Of a stretch of DNA of 64,000 bases, positions 15,989-24,187 are shown one piece after another (position 1 is the stretch's first letter; each line of letters begins with the position of its first letter). This stretch comes from Sedimentitalea xiamensis (lineage in GTDB: Bacteria > Pseudomonadota > Alphaproteobacteria > Rhodobacterales > Rhodobacteraceae), in NCBI RefSeq assembly GCF_030164465.1, contig NZ_JASNJE010000025.1, positions 1 through 64,000 on the forward strand, in the 5' to 3' direction. The position numbers were made by a program, and so were the translations under genes. Under the pieces are notes generated by a model. It was not told the origin of the DNA, did no database searches, and saw only the letters and a list, made by a program, of their open reading frames with translations.

Positions 15989-17437
15989 TCAGTCGGACCC
16001 GTCTTTCAGCTTGTCCAGCTGTTGCTTGTAGGCCCGCGCAAATTCGCGGCTGAACAGGTCGTGAAAATCGTTCTCGGCCTGGTCGGATATGTCGGAATAG
16101 AGTTTTTCATAGACTTCCCAGTATCGCGCCTTCTTGCCCTTCAGCAGGCCACCGATACCGCCGCTGGTTTCGATCTGGCTGGCCAATACCTTCGGATCGA
16201 GCCGGGACAGCACGCCCTTGAGCGCCGCCTCCATCCCGGTCACCATAGCCACCTCATGCGCCTTGATGTCACTCAGCGCCTGTTCGGCGGCGGATTCCGC
16301 GCTGAGATAGCCGCGCGCGCCGGGCTTCACCATCGCCTCGATCGCCTGTTCGGGGCTGATCGAGAACTTCAGGGGATTGTTGCCGCCGGCGCTGATCATG
16401 GTCTGTTCGATGCGGAATTCGCTCTTGATCGAGGTGCGGGTCATCAGGATTTCACGCAACCCCGTCACCAGCGTCTTCATCACCCGGCCCATGCGCGCCA
16501 TCGTCACCGGCAGATCAGCGTCCGCAATCGCGACCTCGTCCGCGCCGACCGCCGCGAGAAAGGCCCGCGCGGCGTCGCCCTGGCTTTCCGGCGGCCCGGC
16601 ACCGCCGTCCGAACCGGTGTCCATGTCCGGCCTTGCCGCGACAGGTTGGGATACCGCCATCGGCGCGGGCTCTTCGGCTTTTGCGGGCGGAGCAGGTTCC
16701 GCCTCCGGAGGATCGGGCTGCCTGGCCGGCGCCGGTGGTTCAGGGGACAGGAAATCGTCGTCCCAGTCGTCGGGGATCAGCGGCACGCCCGAAGAATCCT
16801 GTGGACGGAAACTGTCCTGCGCGGATGGGCTGTGCATGGGCTGGCTGGCACCCTCGCCCTCCCGTCCGTCGGATGGCTTGTGAAAAAACGGATCCTCGTC
16901 TTCGCCCAGAGGCGGCAGAAGATCGTCGATCGGGTCCACCGGGTTCAGTTGCGACGGGCCGGTCGGACCGGCTTCGGCCCCGAGAAGATCGTCGAGAAAA
17001 TCGCCGCCTGGCTCCGGATCGTTCAACAGGTCCAGCGGATCCGGCGCCTTGTCCGCATTGCCATGCGACAGCGGGTCCTGCGCCATCGGCGGCGCGATCC
17101 GGTCGTCGAGTTCCGGCAGATCCGATCCGATCTCGACAACCAGTTCATAGGACCCAAGGGCCAGCACGTCGCCATTGTTCAGAGGCGTCGGGGTCTTTCC
17201 CAGCGGGATCTTGCTGTAGTTCAGGAAGGTTCCGTTGGTCGACAGGTCCACGATGACCACGTTTCCGTTGTGATCTTCGATCACGCAGTGGTTCTTCGAC
17301 AACAGCCGGTCAGGGTCGGGCAGCACCACGTCGTTGGATGGCCCGCGCCCGAGGGTCAGACTGCCGCCCTGCATCCGGACCGGACCGGCGTTTCCCGGCA
17401 CGGTTCCGGACGACTGGTATCTGATCGTAACCGGCAT
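15989..17437 (-). CDS. tagH: FHA-domain T6SS regulator TagH
   Basis: The 482-residue protein starts at ATG 17437, with AGGAGG upstream. The N-terminal FHA domain (about 1-100) has the phosphothreonine-binding motifs LGRGPSNDVVLPD, SKNHCVI and STNGTFLN. The middle (about 110-290) is disordered, acidic and Pro-rich, with DPLDLLND, DFLDDLLGAE and DPIDDLLPPL. The C-terminal domain (about 310-480) is the conserved T6SS-FHA region. TagH is the expected substrate or sensor of PpkA/PppA. The D-D-L-L motifs resemble those in the sheath fusion protein at 20609-24187. Confidence 0.92.
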   Translation of the reverse strand: MPVTIRYQSSGTVPGNAGPVRMQGGSLTLGRGPSNDVVLPDPDRLLSKNHCVIEDHNGNVVIVDLSTNGTFLNYSKIPLGKTPTPLNNGDVLALGSYELVVEIGSDLPELDDRIAPPMAQDPLSHGNADKAPDPLDLLNDPEPGGDFLDDLLGAEAGPTGPSQLNPVDPIDDLLPPLGEDEDPFFHKPSDGREGEGASQPMHSPSAQDSFRPQDSSGVPLIPDDWDDDFLSPEPPAPARQPDPPEAEPAPPAKAEEPAPMAVSQPVAARPDMDTGSDGGAGPPESQGDAARAFLAAVGADEVAIADADLPVTMARMGRVMKTLVTGLREILMTRTSIKSEFRIEQTMISAGGNNPLKFSISPEQAIEAMVKPGARGYLSAESAAEQALSDIKAHEVAMVTGMEAALKGVLSRLDPKVLASQIETSGGIGGLLKGKKARYWEVYEKLYSDISDQAENDFHDLFSREFARAYKQQLDKLKDGSD

Positions 17438-17445
17438 CGGGCGCC

Positions 17446-17748
17446 CTATCCTCCTACCAATACCGTGAACTCGCCCTTGAGGATCATCCCGCCGCAACCC
17501 GTGGCATCGCCCAGCCGGGATGCCGGCATCCCCGAGATGATCACCGTGGCCGACCCCATCGCGTTGGGATGCGGACCAAGGCCCGACGGATGCAGATCAC
17601 CGATCCGTGCAGCCGGCAGCTTTCCGACCAGAACGGTCGGCGCGCAAGGCGGAATGATCATGGACGTTCCCGGAACCGGGCCGGCGGGAGACGGCGCGAA
17701 CAGGGCGCACAGCACATTGTCGGTGATCCGGGCCTGCGGTTTGGTCAT
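17446..17748 (-). CDS. PAAR-domain T6SS spike-tip protein
   Basis: The 100-residue PAAR protein is made of short repeats ending in VLVGKLPAARIGD and VIISGMPASRLGD, the hallmark Pro-Ala-Ala-Arg type motifs, with a Cys/His set typical of the Zn-bound cone. It caps the VgrG trimer. There is no C-terminal extension, so it carries no fused toxin. The start overlaps the preceding gene by 4 nt. It is 8 nt upstream of tagH. Confidence 0.92.
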   Translation of the reverse strand: MTKPQARITDNVLCALFAPSPAGPVPGTSMIIPPCAPTVLVGKLPAARIGDLHPSGLGPHPNAMGSATVIISGMPASRLGDATGCGGMILKGEFTVLVGG

Positions 17749-18359
17749 GTGCTTGCCTCCTTTTCCGGCCCGGACACGGACACCCGGCCGTTTCCGCCTT
17801 TTGCGATATCCAGAGCCCGATCGATCAGCAACTGCAAGTGTTCGTCAAACTTATCAGATAGTTCCCCCAGTGCTACCACATTCATCGCGAAAGCCGCCGC
17901 CTCCGACGCTCCGGCGGGCGCCGGATATTGCGCCAGATCCCCCGGCCCGAGCGTGCCGTCCGCGTAGAGCACGGAAATGGCGCAATTCACCGTATCGTCA
18001 TCGACATAGGCATGGTCCAGGGATGCCCGCGCCGCTTCGCGGTTCTCGTCCGTGGGCTTGAAGACCCAGGCCTCGGAGGTGGTCAGGGACAGAGGATCGC
18101 GGTCCGATTTCGGCCCGATGTAGTCCCGCGCGGCCAGACAGGCCCACCACACCCGTTCGCGTGGCGGCAAAAGCACCGCCAGGAGGTGCAGCATGTCGAG
18201 CCAGGCGGATTTGGCATGCAGTTCCGCAAGCACTTCGCTGGCCGGAGCGCTGGCCGGCGCATCCAGCGGAGTCTTCAGCAGGACATTGGCCTGCGCCAGC
18301 AACTTGGCGGCCGGATCGGGCGGCAGTTTGACCAGATCTTTGAATTTCTCAGTCATCAT
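17745..18359 (-). CDS. T6SS-linked protein of unknown function (possibly DUF6931)
   Basis: The 204-residue cytoplasmic-looking protein lacks signal or membrane segments. It is alpha-helical, with conserved-looking LPPRERVWWACLAARDY and a following acidic Trp-containing stretch (TTSEAWVFKPTDENREAA). From memory it resembles the DUF6931 proteins seen beside vgrG/PAAR genes, but I cannot confirm this. Position between vgrG (5 nt) and PAAR (4-nt overlap) suggests an adaptor or chaperone for loading VgrG/PAAR or cargo, as with DUF1795 or DUF4123 proteins elsewhere (inference). Confidence 0.75.
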   Translation of the reverse strand: MMTEKFKDLVKLPPDPAAKLLAQANVLLKTPLDAPASAPASEVLAELHAKSAWLDMLHLLAVLLPPRERVWWACLAARDYIGPKSDRDPLSLTTSEAWVFKPTDENREAARASLDHAYVDDDTVNCAISVLYADGTLGPGDLAQYPAPAGASEAAAFAMNVVALGELSDKFDEHLQLLIDRALDIAKGGNGRVSVSGPEKEAST

Positions 18360-18364
18360 TTCAC

Positions 18365-20545
18365 CTAGTTGATCATGGTCAACCCACCCTTGAGGGTGAG
18401 CATGGCATCGCCCTTGACCGTGGTCATCGCCGCCTTGACCTCGGCCATCGCCTTGGCCTCGAACTTCAGCATCGTGGTCTTGATGGTGACGCTGACAGGG
18501 TCGATCGTGACGGTCGATCCACCGACCTTGAGTTCGATCTTTTGTGCCGCGGTCATGGTGATCTTGCCGGCGCTGACATCCACCGACATGTTTCCGGTCT
18601 TGACGGTCGTCGTCATGTTGCCGGTCTTCACCGTCGTCGCGTCGTTTCCGGTGATCGTCTTGGTGTGTTTGCCCTCGATGGTTTGGGTCTTGTCCTTCTT
18701 GATCTCGAGCGTCTGACTGCCGGTCTCGATCTTGACCGTTTCGTCGCCCTTCTTGATCGAGAAGTCGTGGTCGCCTTCCTTGATGACACGGGTGACGTTC
18801 TGCTTGATGACTTCGCTCAGGCTGCCGTCCTTGACGTCGGCCTTGATCTTTCCCTCAGCGTCCACAAGCTCGTGCTTGTCCAGACCGATGGTCACGGCGG
18901 ACTTGTTCTTGATCAGTTCCTGGTGGTCCTTCTGCGCCTGGATGCGCATCAGTTCCGATCCCTTGAGATCGTCGAACATCAGTTCGTTATATTCATTCTC
19001 CTTGCCCTTTTTTGACGACTTGGTGCGAATGCCAAGCTGCGTCTGATGCGCCGGGAATTCATAGGCCGGTTTCTTCGGCTCGTTATACAGCATGCCAGTG
19101 CAGATCGGCCGGTCTGGATTGCCCTCCTCGAACTGGATCACGACCTCCTGCCCCATCCGGGGCAAGGCGACCATGCCATAGCCGTTGCCGGACCAGGGCG
19201 TCACGACCCGGACCCAGCAGGACGAATTCTCATCCTGCTTGCCCTTGCGGTCCCAATGGAACTGAACCTTGATACGGCCTTGGGCGTCGGTCCAGATTTC
19301 CTCGCCCTTCTTGCCGACCACGGTCGCCGTGTGCAGGCCGGAAATTTCGGGCCATTTCGTGACCTGTGGCGCGCGAAACTCGATGTCCGAAGGAATCGCC
19401 GACAGCATGCACCCATAGGCATCGTCGCTCATCCGACTTGGAAAATCCCGCCGCAAGGCGGTGGTATCCGTCACTTTGCTTCCATCCCGGACGATGTTGT
19501 CCTCCTGCACGAAATGCGTTGCCGTCACCACCAGGTATTTCTTGTTGAAAGACGCGGTTTCATGCCCCTTCAGCGCGAAAGTGTGCCCTGCGGCCAGCGC
19601 CCGGATGTTGCTGTCCCCCATGTAGACCTCGCGTTCGACCGCCAGGGACTGCAACCGGACCTTGGCGAATTGATCGCCCTGCATCTTGGAACCCTCGTAG
19701 TCGTTCTCGATGCGATGGTGGGCCGGGTAATCATAGACCTCGGATTTGGCATGGGCGTGCGTCTTGTGGGGATTGTCGAAATCCCGAAGCATGTTCGCGT
19801 CCGGTTTCATGAAGTCGAAATCCGTCAGGGACACCTTCCCGCTGGTCAGTTTCTCCATCCTCATCCAGTTTTCGGCATGTTCCTCTCCGGCAAAATATTC
19901 GCCTTCGTTCCGGAAGACGATTTCCGCGTGGCCGGGAATCGCCGAATGCGCAGAGCTTGCATCGCCGAGCACCAGTTTCTCCGCCGTCGTCGCATCGGTC
20001 GCATATTGAAAGAAGAAGTAGATGCCTTCCTCTTCCATCAGCCGGCAAAGGAAATCGTAGTCCGTTTCGCGATACTGCACGCAGTAGTTGCGTTTCTTGT
20101 AGTTCTTGTAGGTCAGCTTCTTGGTGTCGAAATCGGAAAATCCGCCATCCCGCAGAACATCCTCGATGATCTCGACCGTCGTCTTGTCCTGAAAGACGCG
20201 GTTATTCTGCCGGCGCGTGAACACCCAGAACCACGGGCGGATCTCGAGAATGTAGTTGTGCCACCCGTTCCAGAACCCGGCCGCCTCCGCGGAAACGCAG
20301 ATCCCCGTGAACATGCGCTGCTTCTTGTTTTCATCCTCCATGTGGATATTCGTCCGCTGACCGACAAGCTTGCCGAGATCGACATCGTCAGCCTTCGAGA
20401 AGACAAGCACTTCGGTTTCGGTGAGTTGACTCAGCCCTTCATGGATCGAAGCCTTGCGCAGAAAGGTTTCGTCTTTCTTGAAACCGGCGCCGGTGAAATC
20501 GCCGGACAGCCAGGTTCGGGCGTTCGGGAAAGTATATTCAGCCAT
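18365..20545 (-). CDS. vgrG: T6SS spike protein VgrG (TssI)
   Basis: The 726-residue protein starts at ATG 20545, with AAAGGA 7 nt upstream; an alternative Met is five codons earlier. It contains the gp27-like and gp5-like OB modules (WVRVVTPWSGNGYGM, PRMGQEVVIQFEEGNPDRP) and a C-terminal beta-helix spine with near-repeats such as VKTGNMTTTVKTGNM. There is no catalytic C-terminal extension. It pierces the target membrane together with PAAR and Hcp. This is the only vgrG in the window. No clear effector/immunity pair follows it. Confidence 0.94.
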   Translation of the reverse strand: MAEYTFPNARTWLSGDFTGAGFKKDETFLRKASIHEGLSQLTETEVLVFSKADDVDLGKLVGQRTNIHMEDENKKQRMFTGICVSAEAAGFWNGWHNYILEIRPWFWVFTRRQNNRVFQDKTTVEIIEDVLRDGGFSDFDTKKLTYKNYKKRNYCVQYRETDYDFLCRLMEEEGIYFFFQYATDATTAEKLVLGDASSAHSAIPGHAEIVFRNEGEYFAGEEHAENWMRMEKLTSGKVSLTDFDFMKPDANMLRDFDNPHKTHAHAKSEVYDYPAHHRIENDYEGSKMQGDQFAKVRLQSLAVEREVYMGDSNIRALAAGHTFALKGHETASFNKKYLVVTATHFVQEDNIVRDGSKVTDTTALRRDFPSRMSDDAYGCMLSAIPSDIEFRAPQVTKWPEISGLHTATVVGKKGEEIWTDAQGRIKVQFHWDRKGKQDENSSCWVRVVTPWSGNGYGMVALPRMGQEVVIQFEEGNPDRPICTGMLYNEPKKPAYEFPAHQTQLGIRTKSSKKGKENEYNELMFDDLKGSELMRIQAQKDHQELIKNKSAVTIGLDKHELVDAEGKIKADVKDGSLSEVIKQNVTRVIKEGDHDFSIKKGDETVKIETGSQTLEIKKDKTQTIEGKHTKTITGNDATTVKTGNMTTTVKTGNMSVDVSAGKITMTAAQKIELKVGGSTVTIDPVSVTIKTTMLKFEAKAMAEVKAAMTTVKGDAMLTLKGGLTMIN

Positions 20546-20608
20546 GAACTGTCCTTTCAAAGCGGACCGGACGGTTGCGCCGGGTGGAAATCGAAAATCT
20601 ATCGGTCA

Positions 20609-23600
20609 TCATAAATCCTCCAGCAACGCCGCCAGATCGGCATCGATATCGCCCGGTGCCGCATCGTCCGGACCCGAGGTATCGGAGTCGTCGAACCCCG
20701 CCAGAAGGTCGTCCAGACCGAGATCGTCCTCCGGCGCTGCCGCGGGTTGCGGCTTGGGTGCCGATGGCGGCGGCGGTTCGACCCCGGACCATGGCCCGAG
20801 AATGTCGCCGCCGGCAAGCGATTGGAAGGACGCGAGCCGGATCTCGTCGCGCCCCTTGATCGACACGACCGGCATCACGCCGCGGGTCATGACCTTTTCC
20901 ACCTTCTCCAGCGTCAGGTTGCGTTCGGTGCAGGGCAAGGCAACCTGATCGCCATGCCGGTCGGTGACGAAATGATAGGGCATGCCCCCAAGCGACATGA
21001 CCGAACCAAGCCCCATGCTGGCGCCGTTCTTGCGGAACGACCGCGCCAGCAGGATGGCGACGAGAACACAGGGGTTGGCCCAAAGCATGCCGCCCAGCCC
21101 CTCCGCCATCGTGAATTCCTCGAACTTGAAGGCATAGATCGGTTCGGATTTTGCGCCGTAGGGGCGGCGCAGCAGGAACCGCGGCGACACCAGGCCCAGA
21201 TACCCGGCTTCCGGCAGGGCGCGCAGGCCGTCCCAGGACGCCGCGACGAGCGGATGGCGATCCTCTTTCGCGATGTCCAGGAACCCCGGCGACAACCCGG
21301 AAACGAACGGTGCATCCACATGCGCCGCGACGCGCGCGATCCGGCCCAGGATCTCCGCATGGGGCGGCGTTTCCTCGAACGTGTAAAGGCCGATCAGGGC
21401 CGAATACCCGCCGCGCCCGGTTTCTTCGTCCAGCGGCGCGCCGGTCAGCATCCGGGCCAGACCGCTCTGTCCAAGATCGGCGGCGGACGCGAGATCGGCG
21501 GCGATTTCTTCGGCCGAAACGTCATAGAGCATGACCTCGAGCGTATCGTCGGTTTCGACGCTGCGCGCGATCAGGTCGATGGACCGCCATTGCGACTCGA
21601 TCGACTGGAATTCCGGATGGTGCAGTATCATCCGCATCGCCGATGACAGCGCGGCGTCCACCGCCGATTGCATCGCGACCGCATCCGCGTCCGGAACCGC
21701 GCGCACATGGGGTCCGACGATCCGCGCCAGCATGTCGTCCAGCGGCGAAGCCTGGGTCAGTTTCGCGGTCGTGTCGCCGATGAGTTTCTGGAAGTCGGTC
21801 AGCTTCAGCCCCGCGGGAACGGCATTGCCCGACGAGGTCCGGCGCGGGGACGACACCGGCGTCCCATGGGCTTCGCCCCAGGCCCGCAGGTCGCGCATCG
21901 CGTTTTCAGCGGTGCCGCCGCTGCCAAGCCGCGCGCGCAGACCGGCGAGTTCGGCGAAGATCTCGACATTCTCGTAAAGCTCGTCCGGGTGAAGATCGTC
22001 CAGCCCGTTCAGCGCGATCTCGACCCCGGCGCCGTCCTGCCCGATGGGCAGCACCAAGCGGGTGGCGAAACCTTCGATCACGTCCTCGACCGTATCGGGA
22101 TCGAGCAGGATGGCCCTGCGGTTGGCCAGGGCATCGCCGGTTTCCAGCACACCGCGCGCCGCACGACCGGAGAAATCACCGAGAATGGCAAGGCGGAATC
22201 GCTTGCGTTTCAAAGCTTCACGGCCTGGACGTTCGGCGGATAAGGTTCCAAAAGCGATCTCCGCATCGCCCGACAGATGCGCTTCGCCTTGTCCGGCGAC
22301 CGGTTCAGGTTCACCGGCACCCAGGTCTCCCAGAAGATCATCCAGATCGTCGCTGGCGGAAGGCGTGTCCTGCTCCGGTTCCGAAAGAAGATCATCAAGG
22401 TCGAAATCGTCGAGGTTGAAATCGTCGGACGCAGGTTCTGTCGCAGCTTCTTGGGCCGGCGCGGGCTCCGGCTCCAGCGCGTCGGATTCAGTCAGCAGGT
22501 CATCCAGATCGAAATCGTCGGATGGGTCAGCCACCACGGACCCGGAAACAGGAACTGGATCCGGCGAATCCGGGTCTGACAAAAGATCATCAAGATCGAA
22601 CTGGTCGGACACAGGTTCCACCGCGGAGTCGGTAGCCGCAACAGGTTCCGGCTTCGATGCATCTGGTTCGTTCTGCAGGCCGTCGAGATCGAAATCGTCG
22701 AGCGCAGGCTCTGTTGAAGCCTCGGGAGCCTGTGCCGGTTCCGCTTCCGGCACGTCGGGTTCCGACAATAGGTCGTCGAGATCGAAATCGTCGGACGCTG
22801 GTTCTGGCGCAGCTTCGGGGGCCGGAGCGGGCTCCGGCTCCGGTTCTTCCGGTTCCGGCAGCAGGTCGTCCAGATCGAAATCGCCATCGGAAAGCTTATC
22901 GGCGGCTTCGGCATTCAGACCAGTGGTCACCCCCTGGTCCCCATCCGGGGCGTCTCGGGAGGCATCGGCCAGATCGGAAAGAATGGCATCCGCCGGGTCC
23001 GTCTTCGTGTCGTCCGCATCGAATTCCGCGAGTCCTGCGAGAATATCCTCTGAATCGTCCGTGGCCGGCTGGTCCTCGACTGGTCTCGCCGCGAGGTCCG
23101 ACAGCACTGTTTCGGCAGACGTTTCGGAGTCCGGGGCAGATTCGGGTTCGGTATTGGCCAGCGTGTCGAGCACAGAGGCCACGGACTCCGGCGACTGCGG
23201 CGCGACGTCCGCGCCGGATGCGGCAAGGTCCGCCAGGACAGAGTCGGGTGTTTCATCAGGACGTTCGGGCGTTTGCGCACCGGCGAGCGCGGACAGGACC
23301 GCATCGCGGTCATCGGTCTCGGGCAGGTCGGTCTCGGGCGCGGCCAGCCCGGCCAGCGTATCGGCGACATCGGTATCGGGCGTGTCATCGTCGGGCGGGG
23401 CGGCCGCACGCAAGCCGTCCAGAACATCGGATTGCGGGTCCGTCTCCGGCGCGGCTGACGTATCCTGTAAGCGCATCTGGTTCAGGATGTCCGCAGTGTC
23501 ATTCTCTGGTTCCGGGTCGGGCGTGCCCCCCCTGGGCAGGGACGCCAGAACGTCATCCGCTGTGGTGTCTGCCTTGGCGGTCGCCTCGGGAGACGCAGAC

Positions 23601-24187
23601 CTCAGGGCAGCCAGAACGTCTCCGGTGGTGTCAGGCGGCGCATTGTCATCCACTTCCAGCGCCCGAAGACTGTCCAGGGCCGCATCGGCGGTGCGCCTTT
23701 CGGTTTGCATCCCCGAAATCGCGCCGAGCAAGGAGGGGTCGGCAAGGATCTTTTCGATCAGCGCCTCTGCTCCCGCTTTGCCGTCCATATAGGCCATCAG
23801 GTCGGAAAGCTGGCTGCGGGCCTCCAGCAGGACGCGTAACGGTTCGATTCTGGCCGCGATCGCGCCGGGCGAAAAATCGTCCATCTTCTCGAACGTCAGA
23901 TCGACGTTCAGGTTGCCTTCGCCGGTGAGCGTGTTCGGCACCGAGAACGCCACCCGCGGCTGCATCGCCTTCATCCGGTCATCGAACGTATCCACGTCGA
24001 TTTCCAGGAAGCGGCGGTCGTCGATCGCTGGCTGTGCAGCATTGGACTTGCCCGAAAGGTCGGACAGGACGCCCATCACGAACGGCAGCTGAACCTTCTT
24101 TTCGGAACCGTAGAGTTCTACATCGTATTCGATCTGGACCCGTGGCGCGCGGTTCCTCGCGATGAATTTCTGCGATTCTCCGGTCAT
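20609..24187 (-). CDS. TssB - acidic repeat linker - TssB/TssC-like sheath fusion protein
   Basis: The protein is 1192 residues. Residues 1-160 are a TssB/VipA sheath subunit very close to the canonical TssB at 34198-34710 (shared ARNRAPRVQIEYDVELYG, VPNTLTGEGNL, EARSQLS). About 185-620 is a disordered acidic region with about 18 short D-x-L-x-x-L motifs (a separate entry lists them). From about 660 comes a second small-subunit-like segment (FRLAILGDFSGR), then a TssC/VipB-like domain (HPEFQSIESQWRSIDLIA near 860 aligns with HAEFQQMESAWRG of canonical TssC). It ends in an acidic tail with DDLGLDDLLAGF. The start overlaps the ion-channel stop as ATGA. The role is not established; a sheath cap, regulator or alternative sheath are possible. 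Both canonical tssB and tssC also exist in the operon. Confidence 0.88.
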   Translation of the reverse strand: MTGESQKFIARNRAPRVQIEYDVELYGSEKKVQLPFVMGVLSDLSGKSNAAQPAIDDRRFLEIDVDTFDDRMKAMQPRVAFSVPNTLTGEGNLNVDLTFEKMDDFSPGAIAARIEPLRVLLEARSQLSDLMAYMDGKAGAEALIEKILADPSLLGAISGMQTERRTADAALDSLRALEVDDNAPPDTTGDVLAALRSASPEATAKADTTADDVLASLPRGGTPDPEPENDTADILNQMRLQDTSAAPETDPQSDVLDGLRAAAPPDDDTPDTDVADTLAGLAAPETDLPETDDRDAVLSALAGAQTPERPDETPDSVLADLAASGADVAPQSPESVASVLDTLANTEPESAPDSETSAETVLSDLAARPVEDQPATDDSEDILAGLAEFDADDTKTDPADAILSDLADASRDAPDGDQGVTTGLNAEAADKLSDGDFDLDDLLPEPEEPEPEPAPAPEAAPEPASDDFDLDDLLSEPDVPEAEPAQAPEASTEPALDDFDLDGLQNEPDASKPEPVAATDSAVEPVSDQFDLDDLLSDPDSPDPVPVSGSVVADPSDDFDLDDLLTESDALEPEPAPAQEAATEPASDDFNLDDFDLDDLLSEPEQDTPSASDDLDDLLGDLGAGEPEPVAGQGEAHLSGDAEIAFGTLSAERPGREALKRKRFRLAILGDFSGRAARGVLETGDALANRRAILLDPDTVEDVIEGFATRLVLPIGQDGAGVEIALNGLDDLHPDELYENVEIFAELAGLRARLGSGGTAENAMRDLRAWGEAHGTPVSSPRRTSSGNAVPAGLKLTDFQKLIGDTTAKLTQASPLDDMLARIVGPHVRAVPDADAVAMQSAVDAALSSAMRMILHHPEFQSIESQWRSIDLIARSVETDDTLEVMLYDVSAEEIAADLASAADLGQSGLARMLTGAPLDEETGRGGYSALIGLYTFEETPPHAEILGRIARVAAHVDAPFVSGLSPGFLDIAKEDRHPLVAASWDGLRALPEAGYLGLVSPRFLLRRPYGAKSEPIYAFKFEEFTMAEGLGGMLWANPCVLVAILLARSFRKNGASMGLGSVMSLGGMPYHFVTDRHGDQVALPCTERNLTLEKVEKVMTRGVMPVVSIKGRDEIRLASFQSLAGGDILGPWSGVEPPPPSAPKPQPAAAPEDDLGLDDLLAGFDDSDTSGPDDAAPGDIDADLAALLEDL
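22320..23640 (-). repeat. protein-level array of D-x-L-x-x-L motifs in the sheath fusion
   Basis: Two tandem classes occur. About residues 190-420 carry 11 copies of the form D-[VI]-L-x-x-L spaced 20-30 residues apart (DVLAALRSA, DVLASLPR, DILNQMRL, DVLDGLRAA, and so on to DAILSDLADA). About residues 434-615 carry 6-7 copies of DFDLDDLLSEP followed by Pro/Glu-rich spacers. Similar motifs appear at the very C-terminus. The regular amphipathic motif in an otherwise acidic, disordered chain suggests multivalent docking sites or short helices. Confidence 0.8.

Noticed and set aside
16022-18061. 679-codon plus-strand open frame opposite tagH and PAAR
   Set aside because: Arg/His-rich translation with no domain; shadow of well-supported genes on the other strand.
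22044-23792. Ser-rich 582-codon open frame opposite the acidic repeat linker
   Set aside because: It mirrors the Asp-rich coding strand (GAT/GAC read as ATC/GTC/TCG); the repeats belong to the sheath fusion. No promoter or start context.
20609-24187. Possibility that the acidic repeats are a CRISPR or DNA tandem repeat
   Set aside because: The repetition is at protein level with variable codons and spacers; there are no identical DNA direct repeats with unique spacers, and no cas genes.
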